Assembly (NCBI RefSeq): GCF_002836255.1
Contig: NZ_PJAU01000031.1
Coordinates: forward strand, 124,001 to 188,000
Reading direction: 5' to 3'
DNA length: 64,000 nucleotides
From: Colwellia sp. 75C3
Lineage (GTDB): Bacteria > Pseudomonadota > Gammaproteobacteria > Enterobacterales > Alteromonadaceae
Shown here one piece after another: positions 1 to 8,949 of this stretch (its first letter is position 1; each line of letters opens with the position of its first letter). Made by a program: the position numbers and the translations under genes. The notes beneath the pieces are model-generated. The model saw only the letters and a program-made list of their open reading frames with translations, made no database searches and was not told where the DNA came from.

Positions 1-191
1 ATTGGCCAACACTCAAATAACATTTCTTTTGATAACGTTTCACCTTGAGCTTGATACAATTTTAGTAAAACTTTTGCTTCAAGGTTTTCTAATTGCACGC
101 ATAGGGAACGATCGCTTTTAGAAGTTAAAGTGTTCTTCTCTGGGGAGAAAAGGATATTTTTTCCAAGTAAAATAAAGTCAGTATTTGTCAC
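1..191 (-). CDS. Winged-helix (ToxR/CadC-like) transcriptional regulator, N-terminal part only
   Basis: The first 191 bases read on the minus strand as the beginning of a protein that continues off the left edge. About 63 codons are visible, starting VTNTDFILLGKNILFS and reaching LLKLYQAQGETLSKEMLFE, then CWP. This has the shape of a Trans_reg_C winged-helix domain, with a short beta-strand start, then L-x-x-K/R-x-x-x-L-L and a G-E-x-x-S-x-E-x-L turn followed by W-P. The chosen start is GTG at 191, preceded on its strand by an AAAGG ribosome binding site. Whether a transmembrane sensor domain follows cannot be seen. It is divergent from the small secreted protein gene at 401, so it may control that gene; this is inference. 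Confidence 0.7.
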   Translation of the reverse strand, partial: MTNTDFILLGKNILFSPEKNTLTSKSDRSLCVQLENLEAKVLLKLYQAQGETLSKEMLFECWP

Positions 192-400
192 TGTACAACC
201 TTTAGCCAGTCAATAAACAAAGTTCATCGACATTGTGTATTCGTCCAATCATAAGCGCAAGAAAAACACGACCAAAACAGTAAATATGATTGAAATAATA
301 AAAGCATAAACATTAAATAACAAATCCATAAAGTTATTTTCCTGTTTAAATTCAATATTAAAGGCCTATTTTAAAATAGTATTATTAGGTTGTTTTTATA

Positions 401-643
401 ATGTTGAAAAAAATCATTTTAGTTAGCTTCTTTATTTCATTTTGCGGTGTTTCTGCGGAAATAGTACCTAATGACCAAGCATTTTCTCAAACTGTACCAG
501 CACTAAAAATTCAAGAAATAGCGCTCGAAAAAATACAATTCTTTAAATGCTCATCTTATCCTCTTTGTGTTGATTATCCCGATGATAATTCTGGTGGTTC
601 AGGTAAGAACGGTTTTAATAATACTCGTGTTGTTAGTCGATAA
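401..643 (+). CDS. Small exported protein of unknown function
   Basis: An 80-residue protein with a clear signal peptide: MLKK, a hydrophobic stretch to about residue 17, and a likely cleavage after VSA. The mature part of about 60 residues has two cysteines in the segment CSSYPLC and a Gly/Ser/Asn-rich tail. No family is recognised. The ribosome binding site is weak (AGG about 11 bases upstream). It is divergent from the ToxR/CadC-like regulator at the left edge, so the two may form a regulator-target pair. It could also be a small peptide of no conserved function; the signal sequence is the main reason to believe it is translated. Confidence 0.5.
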   Translation: MLKKIILVSFFISFCGVSAEIVPNDQAFSQTVPALKIQEIALEKIQFFKCSSYPLCVDYPDDNSGGSGKNGFNNTRVVSR

Positions 644-1002
644 AGTAATAAACACGTTGCTTGATAAGTTGTTAGAACAACTTAATTGTAAGGCCAATCT
701 ACAGAGTGATATTGGATGAAAGCTTTAAGAGTTTAAGCCTAAATTCCAATGTGATTTTTTATGCCTAGGAAATACTGGAATTACTGTTCAGTTTAGTCAT
801 AACAGTTTTTATCTTTATACAGTGACAAGTAGTGGCGCTGTAAACATTAACGAAATGCAGCGATAGCAAATAATGGCCAAGGGTTGAATAGTTTTATAGC
901 TCGCATTGTTAATAAAAATTACGCCAAAAAATTCAATAACCATTAATAAGAAAACTTGCACCCTACAAGCATTTATATGTTGTAGGTAAGGGAGTAAAAA
1001 CA
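644..1002. other. Intergenic stretch without recognised gene
   Basis: About 360 AT-rich bases between two small genes. No conserved gene, RNA or clear terminator was recognised. The only long reading frame is a minus-strand one with no family resemblance. The last 20 bases contain the GGGAG ribosome binding site of the next gene. Confidence 0.4.
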
Positions 1003-1269
1003 ATGCACGCAATGTTATCGCTAGACCTAGATGAAAAGACCACTACCACAGAACGAGAAAAATTCTACGCCCACATCAGAGACAGTGGTTGGATGAAGCT
1101 AGCCAAAGTAACCACAACATGGTTTACCTGTTATAAGGAATCGGCAACAGAAGAGCGGATTATTGCTGAAGTAAAGCAAGACGTAGCTGCTGCTGCTTCT
1201 CGGTATTCAGGAGTTGCTAATTATGATGCAGTGGTGAACGTGAGTAAGTCAAAACCAATCCCATTTTAA
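1003..1269 (+). CDS. Hypothetical small cytoplasmic protein
   Basis: An 88-residue protein beginning MHAMLSLDLDEKTT, preceded by a good GGGAG ribosome binding site at 988-992, which supports translation. It has no signal peptide or membrane segment. Helical stretches such as EERIIAEVKQDVAAAA alternate with short beta-like runs (KVTTTWFTCYK), giving the look of a small alpha/beta domain. No family was recognised. It lies alone between two other small genes on the same strand. Confidence 0.55.
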   Translation: MHAMLSLDLDEKTTTTEREKFYAHIRDSGWMKLAKVTTTWFTCYKESATEERIIAEVKQDVAAAASRYSGVANYDAVVNVSKSKPIPF

Positions 1270-1397
1270 GTTGACCTAGCAAACGGCCGTGATGCATGAG
1301 TATTACTTTCATAGGTCAAAGACCTCAATTTTTTGTTAATAACTATTAGTGTAAATAGATAGTGGATAAATTTATTCAAATTACCAAGGAGAAGCAC

Positions 1398-1547
1398 ATG
1401 GCTGTTAAACATATTCCTACCGGCGTGGTACATCATGAAAAGAAGGATGGCACTACAGGTTGCGGTGTAGATACCAAAAAGAACAATGACCATTGGGGCG
1501 ATTCACAGCAAAAAATCACCTGTGATAAGAACGGTTGTAAGGATTAG
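1398..1547 (+). CDS. Tiny cysteine-containing hypothetical protein
   Basis: The start chosen is ATG at 1398, just downstream of an AAGGAG ribosome binding site at 1386-1391; the frame is open from 1362 but without such a site. The product is 49 residues, MAVKHIPTGVVHHEKK and on, with three cysteines (TGCGVD and TCDKNGC) and two adjacent histidines. That composition could bind a metal, but no known motif is matched. No family was recognised. Confidence 0.5.
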   Translation: MAVKHIPTGVVHHEKKDGTTGCGVDTKKNNDHWGDSQQKITCDKNGCKD

Positions 1548-1761
1548 GTTTTATAAATATTAATCATAATTTGTTAGACAAATACCGATATAGCAATGAA
1601 TTTGAGTATCACCCTATGACAAGTGTCAGTTTAATGTACGTCATGAATGCGCAGATTGTGCTTATTAAACAAAAGTATTAATTAGTCATCTTAAAGCCCC
1701 GTCGTTGAAATTCGTAGTATGAATCCTCGTTTCATTAGGGGGATGTCTTTAATAATTAAAA

Positions 1762-1787
1762 GGACAACTAGCTTAAACTAGTTGCCC
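1762..1787. terminator. Bidirectional hairpin terminator
   Basis: Ten-base arms GGACAACTAG (1762-1771) and CTAGTTGCCC (1778-1787) with a six-base loop, flanked by A-rich sequence on the left and TTT on the right. One pair is A-C on the plus strand but U-G on the minus strand, so it fits best as the terminator of the minus-strand peptidase gene ending at 1822. It could also stop readthrough from the small plus-strand genes. Confidence 0.75.
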
Positions 1788-1821
1788 TTTTTGTAACTTT
1801 AATTATTCGCACGTAAGCTTA

Positions 1822-4185
1822 CTAATCCAATAAATTCACTTTGAAAAACTCAGTCTTCATAGTTTTATAATGCAGTGTTGTGCCTTCACCTTCTTTTAAA
1901 CTATGGCTTCGATTAGGGTAAGACATAAACTCAAACTGTTTGTTGGCTTCAACGAGTTTATTGATTAAACGCTCGCTGCCTTGGTAATGCACGTTGTCAT
2001 CACCAGTGCCATGAACCAGTAATAACTTGCCTTGTAAGTTTGCTGCGTGAGTAATCGGTGAACCTTCTTTATAACCTTCGGCGTGATCTTCTAACAGACC
2101 AGAATAACGCTCTTGGTAGATAGTATCGTAAAGTAATTGGTCAGCGACTGGCGCTGATGAAATACCGACATGATATTGATCTGGGTATCTAAATAACATG
2201 TTAAGTGTCATAGAGCCGCCACCAGAATGTCCCCAAATACCTACGCGGTCACTGTCGATATATGACCAACGTTTTGCCATGGCTTTTAAGGCATCACTTT
2301 GATCACGTGAAGATAAGATACCAACACCGCCATAAATTGATTTACGCCATGCTTGTCCTTTAGGTGCACGAGTTCCACGGTTATCAACTGAGGCAACAAT
2401 AAAACCTTGCTGCGTTAACATTTGGTCCCATAAAAATTTATCACCGCGCCATTTGTCTTGTACTGTTTGTCCCCACGCTTCACCGTAAACATAGAATATT
2501 ATTGGATAGCTTTTGCTGGCGTCAAAGTTCGCCGGGCGGGTAATGTAACCGTCAAGTACTAAGCCGTCTTGCGCTTCAACTTGGAAGAATTCAGTTTGCG
2601 CAATATCAAGTTCAGCTAACTTAGCGTTTAACTTGTCATTAGTCATTAAGGTATGTTTTTTCAGGTGCACACTGTTATCAGATGGACTTTCGTTAGTAAC
2701 GGGAATGCTGACTAAATATTTACTGGTAGGTTTAGCAAAGCTTGAGTGGCTGTGAATTGCCCAACTGCCATTTTCTGCCATTTGATATTGATTAAAACCA
2801 GCAAACTCTGCTGGCGTAACACGTTGATTACTTAAGCTGCCGTCTAACTTACTGCGGTATAAATAACGTTGTGCAACGTTTTTTGGTGAGGCAATAAAAT
2901 ATAACCAGCCAGATTTTTCATCAACGGCTTTTATTTCAGTAATATCAAAATCACCGTCTGTTAAATTAGTTACCGTTTTACCGTCACGTGATATGCGGTA
3001 AAGGTGGCGCCAGCCGCTACGTTCACTGGTCCAAATAAAGCTATTGCCTTTGTCTAACCATCGGGCATCGTCAACAAAATCTATAAAGTGTTCTTCTTTT
3101 TCTGTCATGACTAACTTAACGCTGCCGTTATTCGCATTGGCTAGGTATAAGTGGTTAGTGTCTTGTTTACGGTTAACATGCTGTACTAGTATCTCTTGGC
3201 TGTTGCCTGACCAGTTCATACGTGGAATGTACATGTTACGTGAATTGTTAGGCAGTTTAGTCCAAGTCGTTTTTTTACTGGTTAAATCAACGATTCCTAC
3301 TTTAGCTAAGGCATTGTCTTCGCCAACTTTAGGATAAGGGAATTTAGTGAGGGTAGGGTATAACTCATCGGTATTGTTGATCATGATGAAATCTTTACTG
3401 CCACTGGTGTCTAGTTGCCAGTAAGCGATTTTTTTACCATCTGGGCTCCAACGAAAGCCGTCTTTGATCATAAACTCTTCTTCATAAACCCAATCAAACA
3501 AACCATTAATAATGCCATTGCCTGCACTATTGGTAAGTTGAGTAATGTTCATACTTTCAAGGTTTTGCACAAAGATATTATTGTTTAATACAAAAGCCAC
3601 TTTGTTTGCATCAGGTGAGAATTTGGCAAACATGAGTTGGCTATCGGCAACACCTTTTCCGCCCAATTGGCTAAGTGTGTTATTGGCAAAGTCAAATAAC
3701 CAATAATCCCCACGGCTGTTTGAACGCCATACTTTTTTGCTATTGGTATAAATTAATAACTTGCTGCGATCATCTGAAAAAATGTAGTCGTCTATGCTCA
3801 GCGCTTCGTCTGCACCGGTAGGTGTTAATTGTTTTGTGGTGACTAACACTTTGCGAGTTAATGTTTCAGAGTCATATTGTACGATTTCTTTGTCTTTACT
3901 CTTGTTGTCAGGGATTTCTTTTTTATCACTGCCTTGGGGCGCTTCTATGGCAAGGTAGCCGCTGCCATCTTTAAGCCAGCGAATTTGACCAACTTTTTCT
4001 GATTTAAAGGCTTTATCTTGATAAATAGCTTTAAGGGTTAGTTGCGAGTCAGTCTTTTCAGTTGTTAACTCACTGTCTTTGGTGGTGGTACTTTGACAAG
4101 AGAAAAGCGATAGGGCAACAGCCGAAGTAAGCAGTATTTTGGCTGAAAGCTTAGCTATTGAAGAGGTTAAGTGTTTTTGTCGCAT
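1822..4185 (-). CDS. Dipeptidyl-peptidase IV family serine peptidase (S9B), probable lipoprotein
   Basis: A 787-residue protein that should cleave N-terminal dipeptides, typically after proline or alanine, outside the cytoplasm. The N-terminus is a lipoprotein-like signal (hydrophobic run ending LSLFSC, Cys at about 30, although Phe at -2 is unusual for a lipobox). Residues from about 60 to 500 have the repeated WSPDGKKIAY-type strands of the DPP IV beta-propeller, including the DWVYEEEF segment whose paired glutamates bind the substrate N-terminus. The C-terminal alpha/beta hydrolase domain carries Ser654 in GHSGGGS, Asp729/730 in GTGDDN and His761. Length is typical of the family. It is a monocistronic gene ending at a hairpin terminator; the first gene upstream is divergent. 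Confidence 0.92.
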   Translation of the reverse strand: MRQKHLTSSIAKLSAKILLTSAVALSLFSCQSTTTKDSELTTEKTDSQLTLKAIYQDKAFKSEKVGQIRWLKDGSGYLAIEAPQGSDKKEIPDNKSKDKEIVQYDSETLTRKVLVTTKQLTPTGADEALSIDDYIFSDDRSKLLIYTNSKKVWRSNSRGDYWLFDFANNTLSQLGGKGVADSQLMFAKFSPDANKVAFVLNNNIFVQNLESMNITQLTNSAGNGIINGLFDWVYEEEFMIKDGFRWSPDGKKIAYWQLDTSGSKDFIMINNTDELYPTLTKFPYPKVGEDNALAKVGIVDLTSKKTTWTKLPNNSRNMYIPRMNWSGNSQEILVQHVNRKQDTNHLYLANANNGSVKLVMTEKEEHFIDFVDDARWLDKGNSFIWTSERSGWRHLYRISRDGKTVTNLTDGDFDITEIKAVDEKSGWLYFIASPKNVAQRYLYRSKLDGSLSNQRVTPAEFAGFNQYQMAENGSWAIHSHSSFAKPTSKYLVSIPVTNESPSDNSVHLKKHTLMTNDKLNAKLAELDIAQTEFFQVEAQDGLVLDGYITRPANFDASKSYPIIFYVYGEAWGQTVQDKWRGDKFLWDQMLTQQGFIVASVDNRGTRAPKGQAWRKSIYGGVGILSSRDQSDALKAMAKRWSYIDSDRVGIWGHSGGGSMTLNMLFRYPDQYHVGISSAPVADQLLYDTIYQERYSGLLEDHAEGYKEGSPITHAANLQGKLLLVHGTGDDNVHYQGSERLINKLVEANKQFEFMSYPNRSHSLKEGEGTTLHYKTMKTEFFKVNLLD

Positions 4186-4502
4186 AATGTTCCTTAAGCG
4201 TAGTTTCCGATAACGTTAGCGCAGAGTAAGTACGCTATGTTGCGGGCAAAGATCGTTGGCAGCGTTAGCTGCTCAAACAGGACGTTACTATATGTGGTAT
4301 ACAATATACCTTCAAGCGAAAGACGATGAATGAACACATTTTACTGTTGAAATAACCGTTTAGGTAGTAGCTTTACAAGGGTTGCATAACTGGCTTAGTT
4401 AGAAAGAAAGCAATTACCGAATAAATATCACATAGGAGCTATTGAAAATCAGTTCTTAGGCTCCATATTTATACTCCATCCTCATTTTGATTGGCAGCAT
4501 AC
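4186..4502. other. Divergent intergenic region between peptidase and yadG
   Basis: About 317 bases holding the promoters of the leftward peptidase gene and the rightward yadG operon. No operator or conserved repeat could be assigned, and no coding frame in it looks real. Confidence 0.4.
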
Positions 4503-5483
4503 ATGACATACGCACTAGAGATTAGCGCACTGGAAAAAACCTATAAAGGCGGATTTCAAGCGTTGAAAGGCATTGATTTAACCGTGGAACAGGGCGATTT
4601 TTTTGCTTTGCTTGGCCCTAATGGCGCGGGTAAATCTACTTCTATTGGCGTAATTACTTCACTGGTAAATAAAACCGGTGGTAAAGTTAAAGTCTTTGGT
4701 TATGACATTGATACTGATTTAGAAAAAGCTAAAAGCTTTATTGGCTTAGTGCCACAAGAATTTAACTTTAGTCAGTTTGAACCATTGGTTAATATTTTAG
4801 TCAATCAAGCGGGCTATTACGGCGTAAGTAAGCCTGTCGCTATACAGCGCGCAGAAAAATACTTAAAGCAGTTAGAATTATGGGACAAGCGTGATGAACC
4901 CGCTCGTACGCTCTCAGGTGGTATGAAGCGTCGTTTAATGATTGCACGTGCTTTAATGCATGAGCCAAAAATGCTGATTTTAGATGAACCAACCGCGGGT
5001 GTTGATATTGAACTACGGCGCTCAATGTGGGACTTTCTAAAAGCGTTAAACGAAGAAGGTATTACCATTATTCTTACCACGCACTATTTAGAAGAAGCTG
5101 AAATGCTGTGTCGCAATATTGCCATTATTGATGGTGGTGAAATTGTTGAAGATACCAGTATGAAAAAATTATTAGCGCAACTTGATGTTGAAACTTTTAT
5201 TTTTGACCTGCAAGCGAATCTAACGCTAACTTCATTAACGCAATTTGCCGAGCAATCACAATCAATCGCTTATCGTGTTATTGATGATCATACTTTGGAA
5301 GTCGATTTAAATAAGTCGCAAAACCTTAATCAAATTTTTGAACAATTGAATGCTGCCAATATTGAAGTGCTGAGTATGCGTAATAAAAGTAATCGCTTAG
5401 AGGCTTTGTTTGTTAGTTTGATCAATAAAAAATCGAGCACTACTAAAGCAAAGCAGCAAAGTGCTGTTGTGGGAGCAAACTAA
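4503..5483 (+). CDS. yadG: ABC-2 type exporter, ATP-binding subunit (YadG)
   Basis: ATPase of a YadGH-type ABC-2 exporter of unknown substrate. I place the start at ATG 4503 (MTYALEISALEKTYKGG), which matches the start of Escherichia coli YadG; an in-frame TTG at 4491 would add four residues. The Walker A is GPNGAGKST, the signature is LSGGMKRRLMIARAL, the Walker B is LILDEPTAGVD, and the switch histidine lies in LTTHYLEEAE. The C-terminal segment ends with VLSMRNKSNRLEALFVSL, as in YadG. The permease gene follows directly with no gap, and a methyltransferase gene after it, giving a three-gene operon. The product is 326 residues, slightly longer than the E. coli protein because of a Lys/Ser/Ala-rich tail. 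Confidence 0.93.
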   Translation: MTYALEISALEKTYKGGFQALKGIDLTVEQGDFFALLGPNGAGKSTSIGVITSLVNKTGGKVKVFGYDIDTDLEKAKSFIGLVPQEFNFSQFEPLVNILVNQAGYYGVSKPVAIQRAEKYLKQLELWDKRDEPARTLSGGMKRRLMIARALMHEPKMLILDEPTAGVDIELRRSMWDFLKALNEEGITIILTTHYLEEAEMLCRNIAIIDGGEIVEDTSMKKLLAQLDVETFIFDLQANLTLTSLTQFAEQSQSIAYRVIDDHTLEVDLNKSQNLNQIFEQLNAANIEVLSMRNKSNRLEALFVSLINKKSSTTKAKQQSAVVGAN

Positions 5484-6248
5484 ATGAATAACTCTATTGC
5501 GTTAAAAAGTATTTTAACGAAAGAAGTCCAACGTTTTACCCGTATTTGGGTACAAACTTTAGTACCACCTGCTATAACTATTAGCTTGTATTTTGTTATT
5601 TTTGGTTCATTAATTGGCTCACGTATTGGTGAAATGGGCGGCTTTGATTATATGTCGTTTATTGTGCCAGGCCTTATTATGATGAGTGTTATTACGAACT
5701 CATATTCTAATGTGGCTTCATCATTTTTTAGCGCCAAGTGGCAGCGAAATGTTGAAGAGATGTTAGTAGCGCCAGTACCTAATTGGGTTATTGTCGCGGG
5801 TTATGTTGGCGGCGGCATGTGTCGTGGTATTTTAGTTGGTTTGATTGTAACGTTAGTTTCATTGTTATTTGTTGATATTCAACTACATAACATTTGGGTG
5901 ATTATCGCTACGGTTACGTTAACCTCTGCAACGTTTGCTTTAGGTGGTTTAATTAATGCTATTTTTGCTAATAGTTTTGATGATATTTCAATTATACCGA
6001 CTTTTATTTTAACGCCGTTGACTTACCTGGGTGGTGTGTTTTATTCGATTAGTTTATTACCTGAATTTTGGCAGGGCGTTTCTCAAGTAAATCCTATTGT
6101 TTATATGGTTAATGCGTTTAGATACGGATTTTTAGGTATATCTGATGTGAGCCTAGTGACTGCTTTTTCTGTCATTATTTTCTTTATTGTGACGTTATTT
6201 ACCGTTGCGATGGTACTTATTTCTAAAGGCATAGGGCTAAGAAGCTAA
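5484..6248 (+). CDS. yadH: ABC-2 type exporter, permease subunit (YadH)
   Basis: Membrane partner of YadG, 254 residues, starting immediately after the yadG stop codon. It has about six hydrophobic segments. The text matches YadH closely along its length: RIWVQTLVPP, IGSRIGEM, IVPGLIMMSVITNSYSNVASSFF, VEEMLVAPVP and LTPLTYLGGVFYS, ending in GIGLRS. It belongs to the ABC2_membrane family, and the last-mentioned segments contain the ABC-2 signature region. The substrate is unknown. Confidence 0.93.
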   Translation: MNNSIALKSILTKEVQRFTRIWVQTLVPPAITISLYFVIFGSLIGSRIGEMGGFDYMSFIVPGLIMMSVITNSYSNVASSFFSAKWQRNVEEMLVAPVPNWVIVAGYVGGGMCRGILVGLIVTLVSLLFVDIQLHNIWVIIATVTLTSATFALGGLINAIFANSFDDISIIPTFILTPLTYLGGVFYSISLLPEFWQGVSQVNPIVYMVNAFRYGFLGISDVSLVTAFSVIIFFIVTLFTVAMVLISKGIGLRS

Positions 6249-6249
6249 T

Positions 6250-7017
6250 ATGACCGCCAATACAAAAGTTAACTGCGCAGCTAATACGGTAGAGAAAATG
6301 AATACATTAGATAGTGAAACAGCATTGGGTGATTCTAAAGCGATTATTAGTAATCAAGAAGATATCCATGAAAAGCTTGATGAAGTGGTAAACAGACACC
6401 TGACTCATGCTTCACAAAAGCCTTATCAAAAGCATACAGAAGAAGCCTTTGCGCAAATGGATGCGTTGGTGAAAGCCTTTTTAGTGGCAAATCCTGAAGG
6501 TGAGATAATATTAGATGCCTGTTGTGGCGTAGGGCAAAGTACCCGTATTTTAGCCAAGCAAAATCCACAAGCGTTAGTGATTGGGGTAGATAAATCTGAT
6601 CATCGAATTAATCGTAATGTTGAAGGTTTTGATGCTGATGATGGTTTTACCGCTGAGAATTATCATTTAGTACGTGCCGATTTAAATGACTTTTATCGTT
6701 TAGTTAAAGCAGCCAATTGGGCGGTATCAAAGCACTATATTTTATATCCCAACCCTTGGCCTAAATCTAAGCATTTACAACGCCGTTGGCATGGTAGTGC
6801 GGTTTTTCCACAAATGACGAGTATTGGTCAGCAACTTATTTTACGTAGCAACTGGCGTATTTATTTAGCAGAGTTTCAACAAGCCGCTAAGTTTGTTGAT
6901 TTACAAGGTGATATTGACTCTTTGCCTGTTACTGAACCCTCGTTAGCTTTAACGCCTTTTGAAGCGAAATACCAAGCAAGTGGCCAGATTTGTTGGCAGT
7001 TAACGCTAAAGCGATAG
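6250..7017 (+). CDS. TrmB-like SAM-dependent methyltransferase
   Basis: A 255-residue class I methyltransferase. The SAM-binding loop LDACCGVGQSTRIL is at residues 88-101, and an acidic strand-2 end follows in VIGVDKS. The block NPWPKSKHLQRRWHGS at 168-183 resembles the tRNA-binding NPWPKxRHxKRR motif of tRNA (guanine-N7) methyltransferase TrmB. The N-terminal 80 residues are not TrmB-like, and the sequence is divergent enough that this is probably a TrmB-related paralogue rather than the housekeeping enzyme. The substrate is unproven. It starts one base after the yadH stop, so it is likely co-transcribed with the exporter. Confidence 0.8.
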   Translation: MTANTKVNCAANTVEKMNTLDSETALGDSKAIISNQEDIHEKLDEVVNRHLTHASQKPYQKHTEEAFAQMDALVKAFLVANPEGEIILDACCGVGQSTRILAKQNPQALVIGVDKSDHRINRNVEGFDADDGFTAENYHLVRADLNDFYRLVKAANWAVSKHYILYPNPWPKSKHLQRRWHGSAVFPQMTSIGQQLILRSNWRIYLAEFQQAAKFVDLQGDIDSLPVTEPSLALTPFEAKYQASGQICWQLTLKR

Positions 7018-7184
7018 TGAGTATTGATAGGATTGTTGACGAAATTAGGAGACTTTTGTAGTGTTTTTTATTAAAGTGCCTTTTTTCGTTTAAGCTACTA
7101 ATAGCCCATAATTATATAACTTGTCTATGTGCACAACAGGAGTTGGCCAAGCAAGTGACTATAGTGAAAGTTAAGTGAATAACT

Positions 7185-8816
7185 ATGAGAGCAACTAAGC
7201 GCATTGCTGATGCGACGCAAGAGTCTTTACATCGAATTTTTACTGTCGCTGAGGCACCTGATTCTACATTGGGCCGCCTTGAGCAAGAGATGTCACAAAA
7301 TTTGGTTGGTTTTCTAAACAACCATATTGTTGCCAGTAAAAATGCGTTAACGGATATTGAGCAAGATTTTATTAATCCTCATATTCCAGAGCAGCCTGAA
7401 TTTGTTTCAGATCATATGCATCACTTGCTTGATAAGTTAGTTGCGCAATCGGTACATACTTCAAGTCCTAGCTTTATTGGTCATATGACCTCAGCGTTAC
7501 CATCCTTTATTTTACCTCTGTCTAAGTTGATGGTGGGTTTAAATCAAAACTTAGTTAAAGTTGAAACCTCAAAAGCTTTCACGCCTCTAGAACGTCAAGT
7601 TTTAGGCATGATGCACAATTTGGTCTATCAACAGGATGATGACTTTTACCAAAATTGGATGCATAGCGCAGAACACTCCCTTGGTGCTTTTTGTTCAGGT
7701 GGTACTGTCGCGAATATTAGCGCGTTATGGGTAGCCCGAAATAAACTACTTAAAGCTGATGGTGATTTTAGAGGTGTATCGCGAGAAGGTTTACACCGTG
7801 CGATGAAACATTATGGCTATCAAGACTTAGCTATTTTAGTATCTGACCGTGGTCATTATTCACTGAAAAAATCGGCTGATATTCTTGGTATAGGCCAAGA
7901 GAATGTTATTGCTATTCCTACCGATGAGCATAATAAAATAGATTGTCAAAAGCTGGCGGAAAAATGCCAGCAACTTGCTGCAGAAAATGTCAAAGTGCTG
8001 GCTATTGTTGGCGTTGCCGGTACTACAGAAACCGGTAATATTGATCCACTTGATAAAATGGCTGAGATCGCTCAGCAACATCAATGTCATTTTCATGTTG
8101 ATGCCGCCTGGGGTGGTGCAACATTGTTATCGAATAAATACCGTCCTTTGCTTAAAGGTATCGAACAAGCCGACTCAGTGACTATTGATGCGCATAAACA
8201 GATGTATGTGCCTATGGGCGCAGGTTTAGTGATTTTTAAAGATCCTGCTTCTGTGAGTGCGATTGAGCACCATGCGGAATACATATTACGTAAAGGCTCG
8301 AAAGATTTAGGTAGTCATACGTTAGAAGGCTCTCGCCCAGGCATGGCGATGCTAGTTTATGCTAGTTTGCATATTATTAGCCGACCTGGTTATGAGATGC
8401 TAATTAATCAGGCAATTGAAAAAGCAGAATACTTTGCCGAATTAATTAACCAACATGATGATTTTGAGTTAATAACGCGCCCTGAATTGTGCCTATTAAC
8501 GTATCGTTATGCACCTAAGACAGTACAAGCCTTGTTAGCGCGTAATGATAATGAAGCGAATAAGTCGGTGAATTTGTTGATTGGTAAATTGACTAAGTTT
8601 ATTCAAAAGCGTCAACGTGAAGATGGTCGTTCTTTTGTCTCGCGTACTCGTATTGAAGTGAGTCGATATGGCGGGGAAAAAGTTATTGTCTTTAGAGTTG
8701 TGTTAGCAAACCCATTAACCACTAAAGAAATTCTACAAGATATTTTGCAACAGCAATGTTTGTTAGCACAGGAAAGTGAAAACTTTTTACCTGAGTTATT
8801 ACAGGCAGCAAAATAA
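7185..8816 (+). CDS. panP: Pyridoxal-dependent aspartate 1-decarboxylase (PanP)
   Basis: A 543-residue fold-type I PLP decarboxylase of the glutamate/DOPA decarboxylase group. In marine gammaproteobacteria such proteins (PanP) make beta-alanine from aspartate for pantothenate and coenzyme A, replacing the pyruvoyl PanD. The cofactor site is visible: HVDAAWGG with Asp306, and TIDAHKQMYVPMGAG with the Schiff-base Lys338. The N-terminal region FVSDHMHHLLDKLVAQSVHTSSPSF is as in this family. The start is the first ATG after a 168-bp gap. The gene stands alone and ends at a strong terminator. A glutamate decarboxylase role is the main alternative; length and the Alteromonadales setting favour PanP. 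Confidence 0.85.
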   Translation: MRATKRIADATQESLHRIFTVAEAPDSTLGRLEQEMSQNLVGFLNNHIVASKNALTDIEQDFINPHIPEQPEFVSDHMHHLLDKLVAQSVHTSSPSFIGHMTSALPSFILPLSKLMVGLNQNLVKVETSKAFTPLERQVLGMMHNLVYQQDDDFYQNWMHSAEHSLGAFCSGGTVANISALWVARNKLLKADGDFRGVSREGLHRAMKHYGYQDLAILVSDRGHYSLKKSADILGIGQENVIAIPTDEHNKIDCQKLAEKCQQLAAENVKVLAIVGVAGTTETGNIDPLDKMAEIAQQHQCHFHVDAAWGGATLLSNKYRPLLKGIEQADSVTIDAHKQMYVPMGAGLVIFKDPASVSAIEHHAEYILRKGSKDLGSHTLEGSRPGMAMLVYASLHIISRPGYEMLINQAIEKAEYFAELINQHDDFELITRPELCLLTYRYAPKTVQALLARNDNEANKSVNLLIGKLTKFIQKRQREDGRSFVSRTRIEVSRYGGEKVIVFRVVLANPLTTKEILQDILQQQCLLAQESENFLPELLQAAK

Positions 8817-8850
8817 AACTGTTTATGAGTTGTTTATAGCAACTAAATAA

Positions 8851-8886
8851 AAGGCTCACGTTAATCAATTAATTAACGTGAGCCTT
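8851..8886. terminator. Strong bidirectional terminator between panP and nagB
   Basis: A perfect 15-bp stem (8851-8865 with 8872-8886) around a six-base loop, preceded by AAAATAA on one side and followed by TTTTTT on the other. It suits both convergent genes: panP from the left and nagB from the right. A second 10-bp inverted repeat (8904-8913 with 8930-8939) lies between it and the end of nagB. Confidence 0.88.
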
Positions 8887-8949
8887 TTTTCTTTCTTACG
8901 AAAAATAAAGTTAGGTAAGTTAGCCTACTTAACTTTATTCGTAATGATG

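Noticed and set aside
3044..3337. Open frame opposite the peptidase gene
   Set aside because: It is a shadow of a well supported gene on the other strand; the same applies to the other opposite-strand frames within clear genes.
6250..7017. Assigning trmB
   Set aside because: The NPWPK block is TrmB-like, but the N-terminal region and neighbours differ; kept as TrmB-like.
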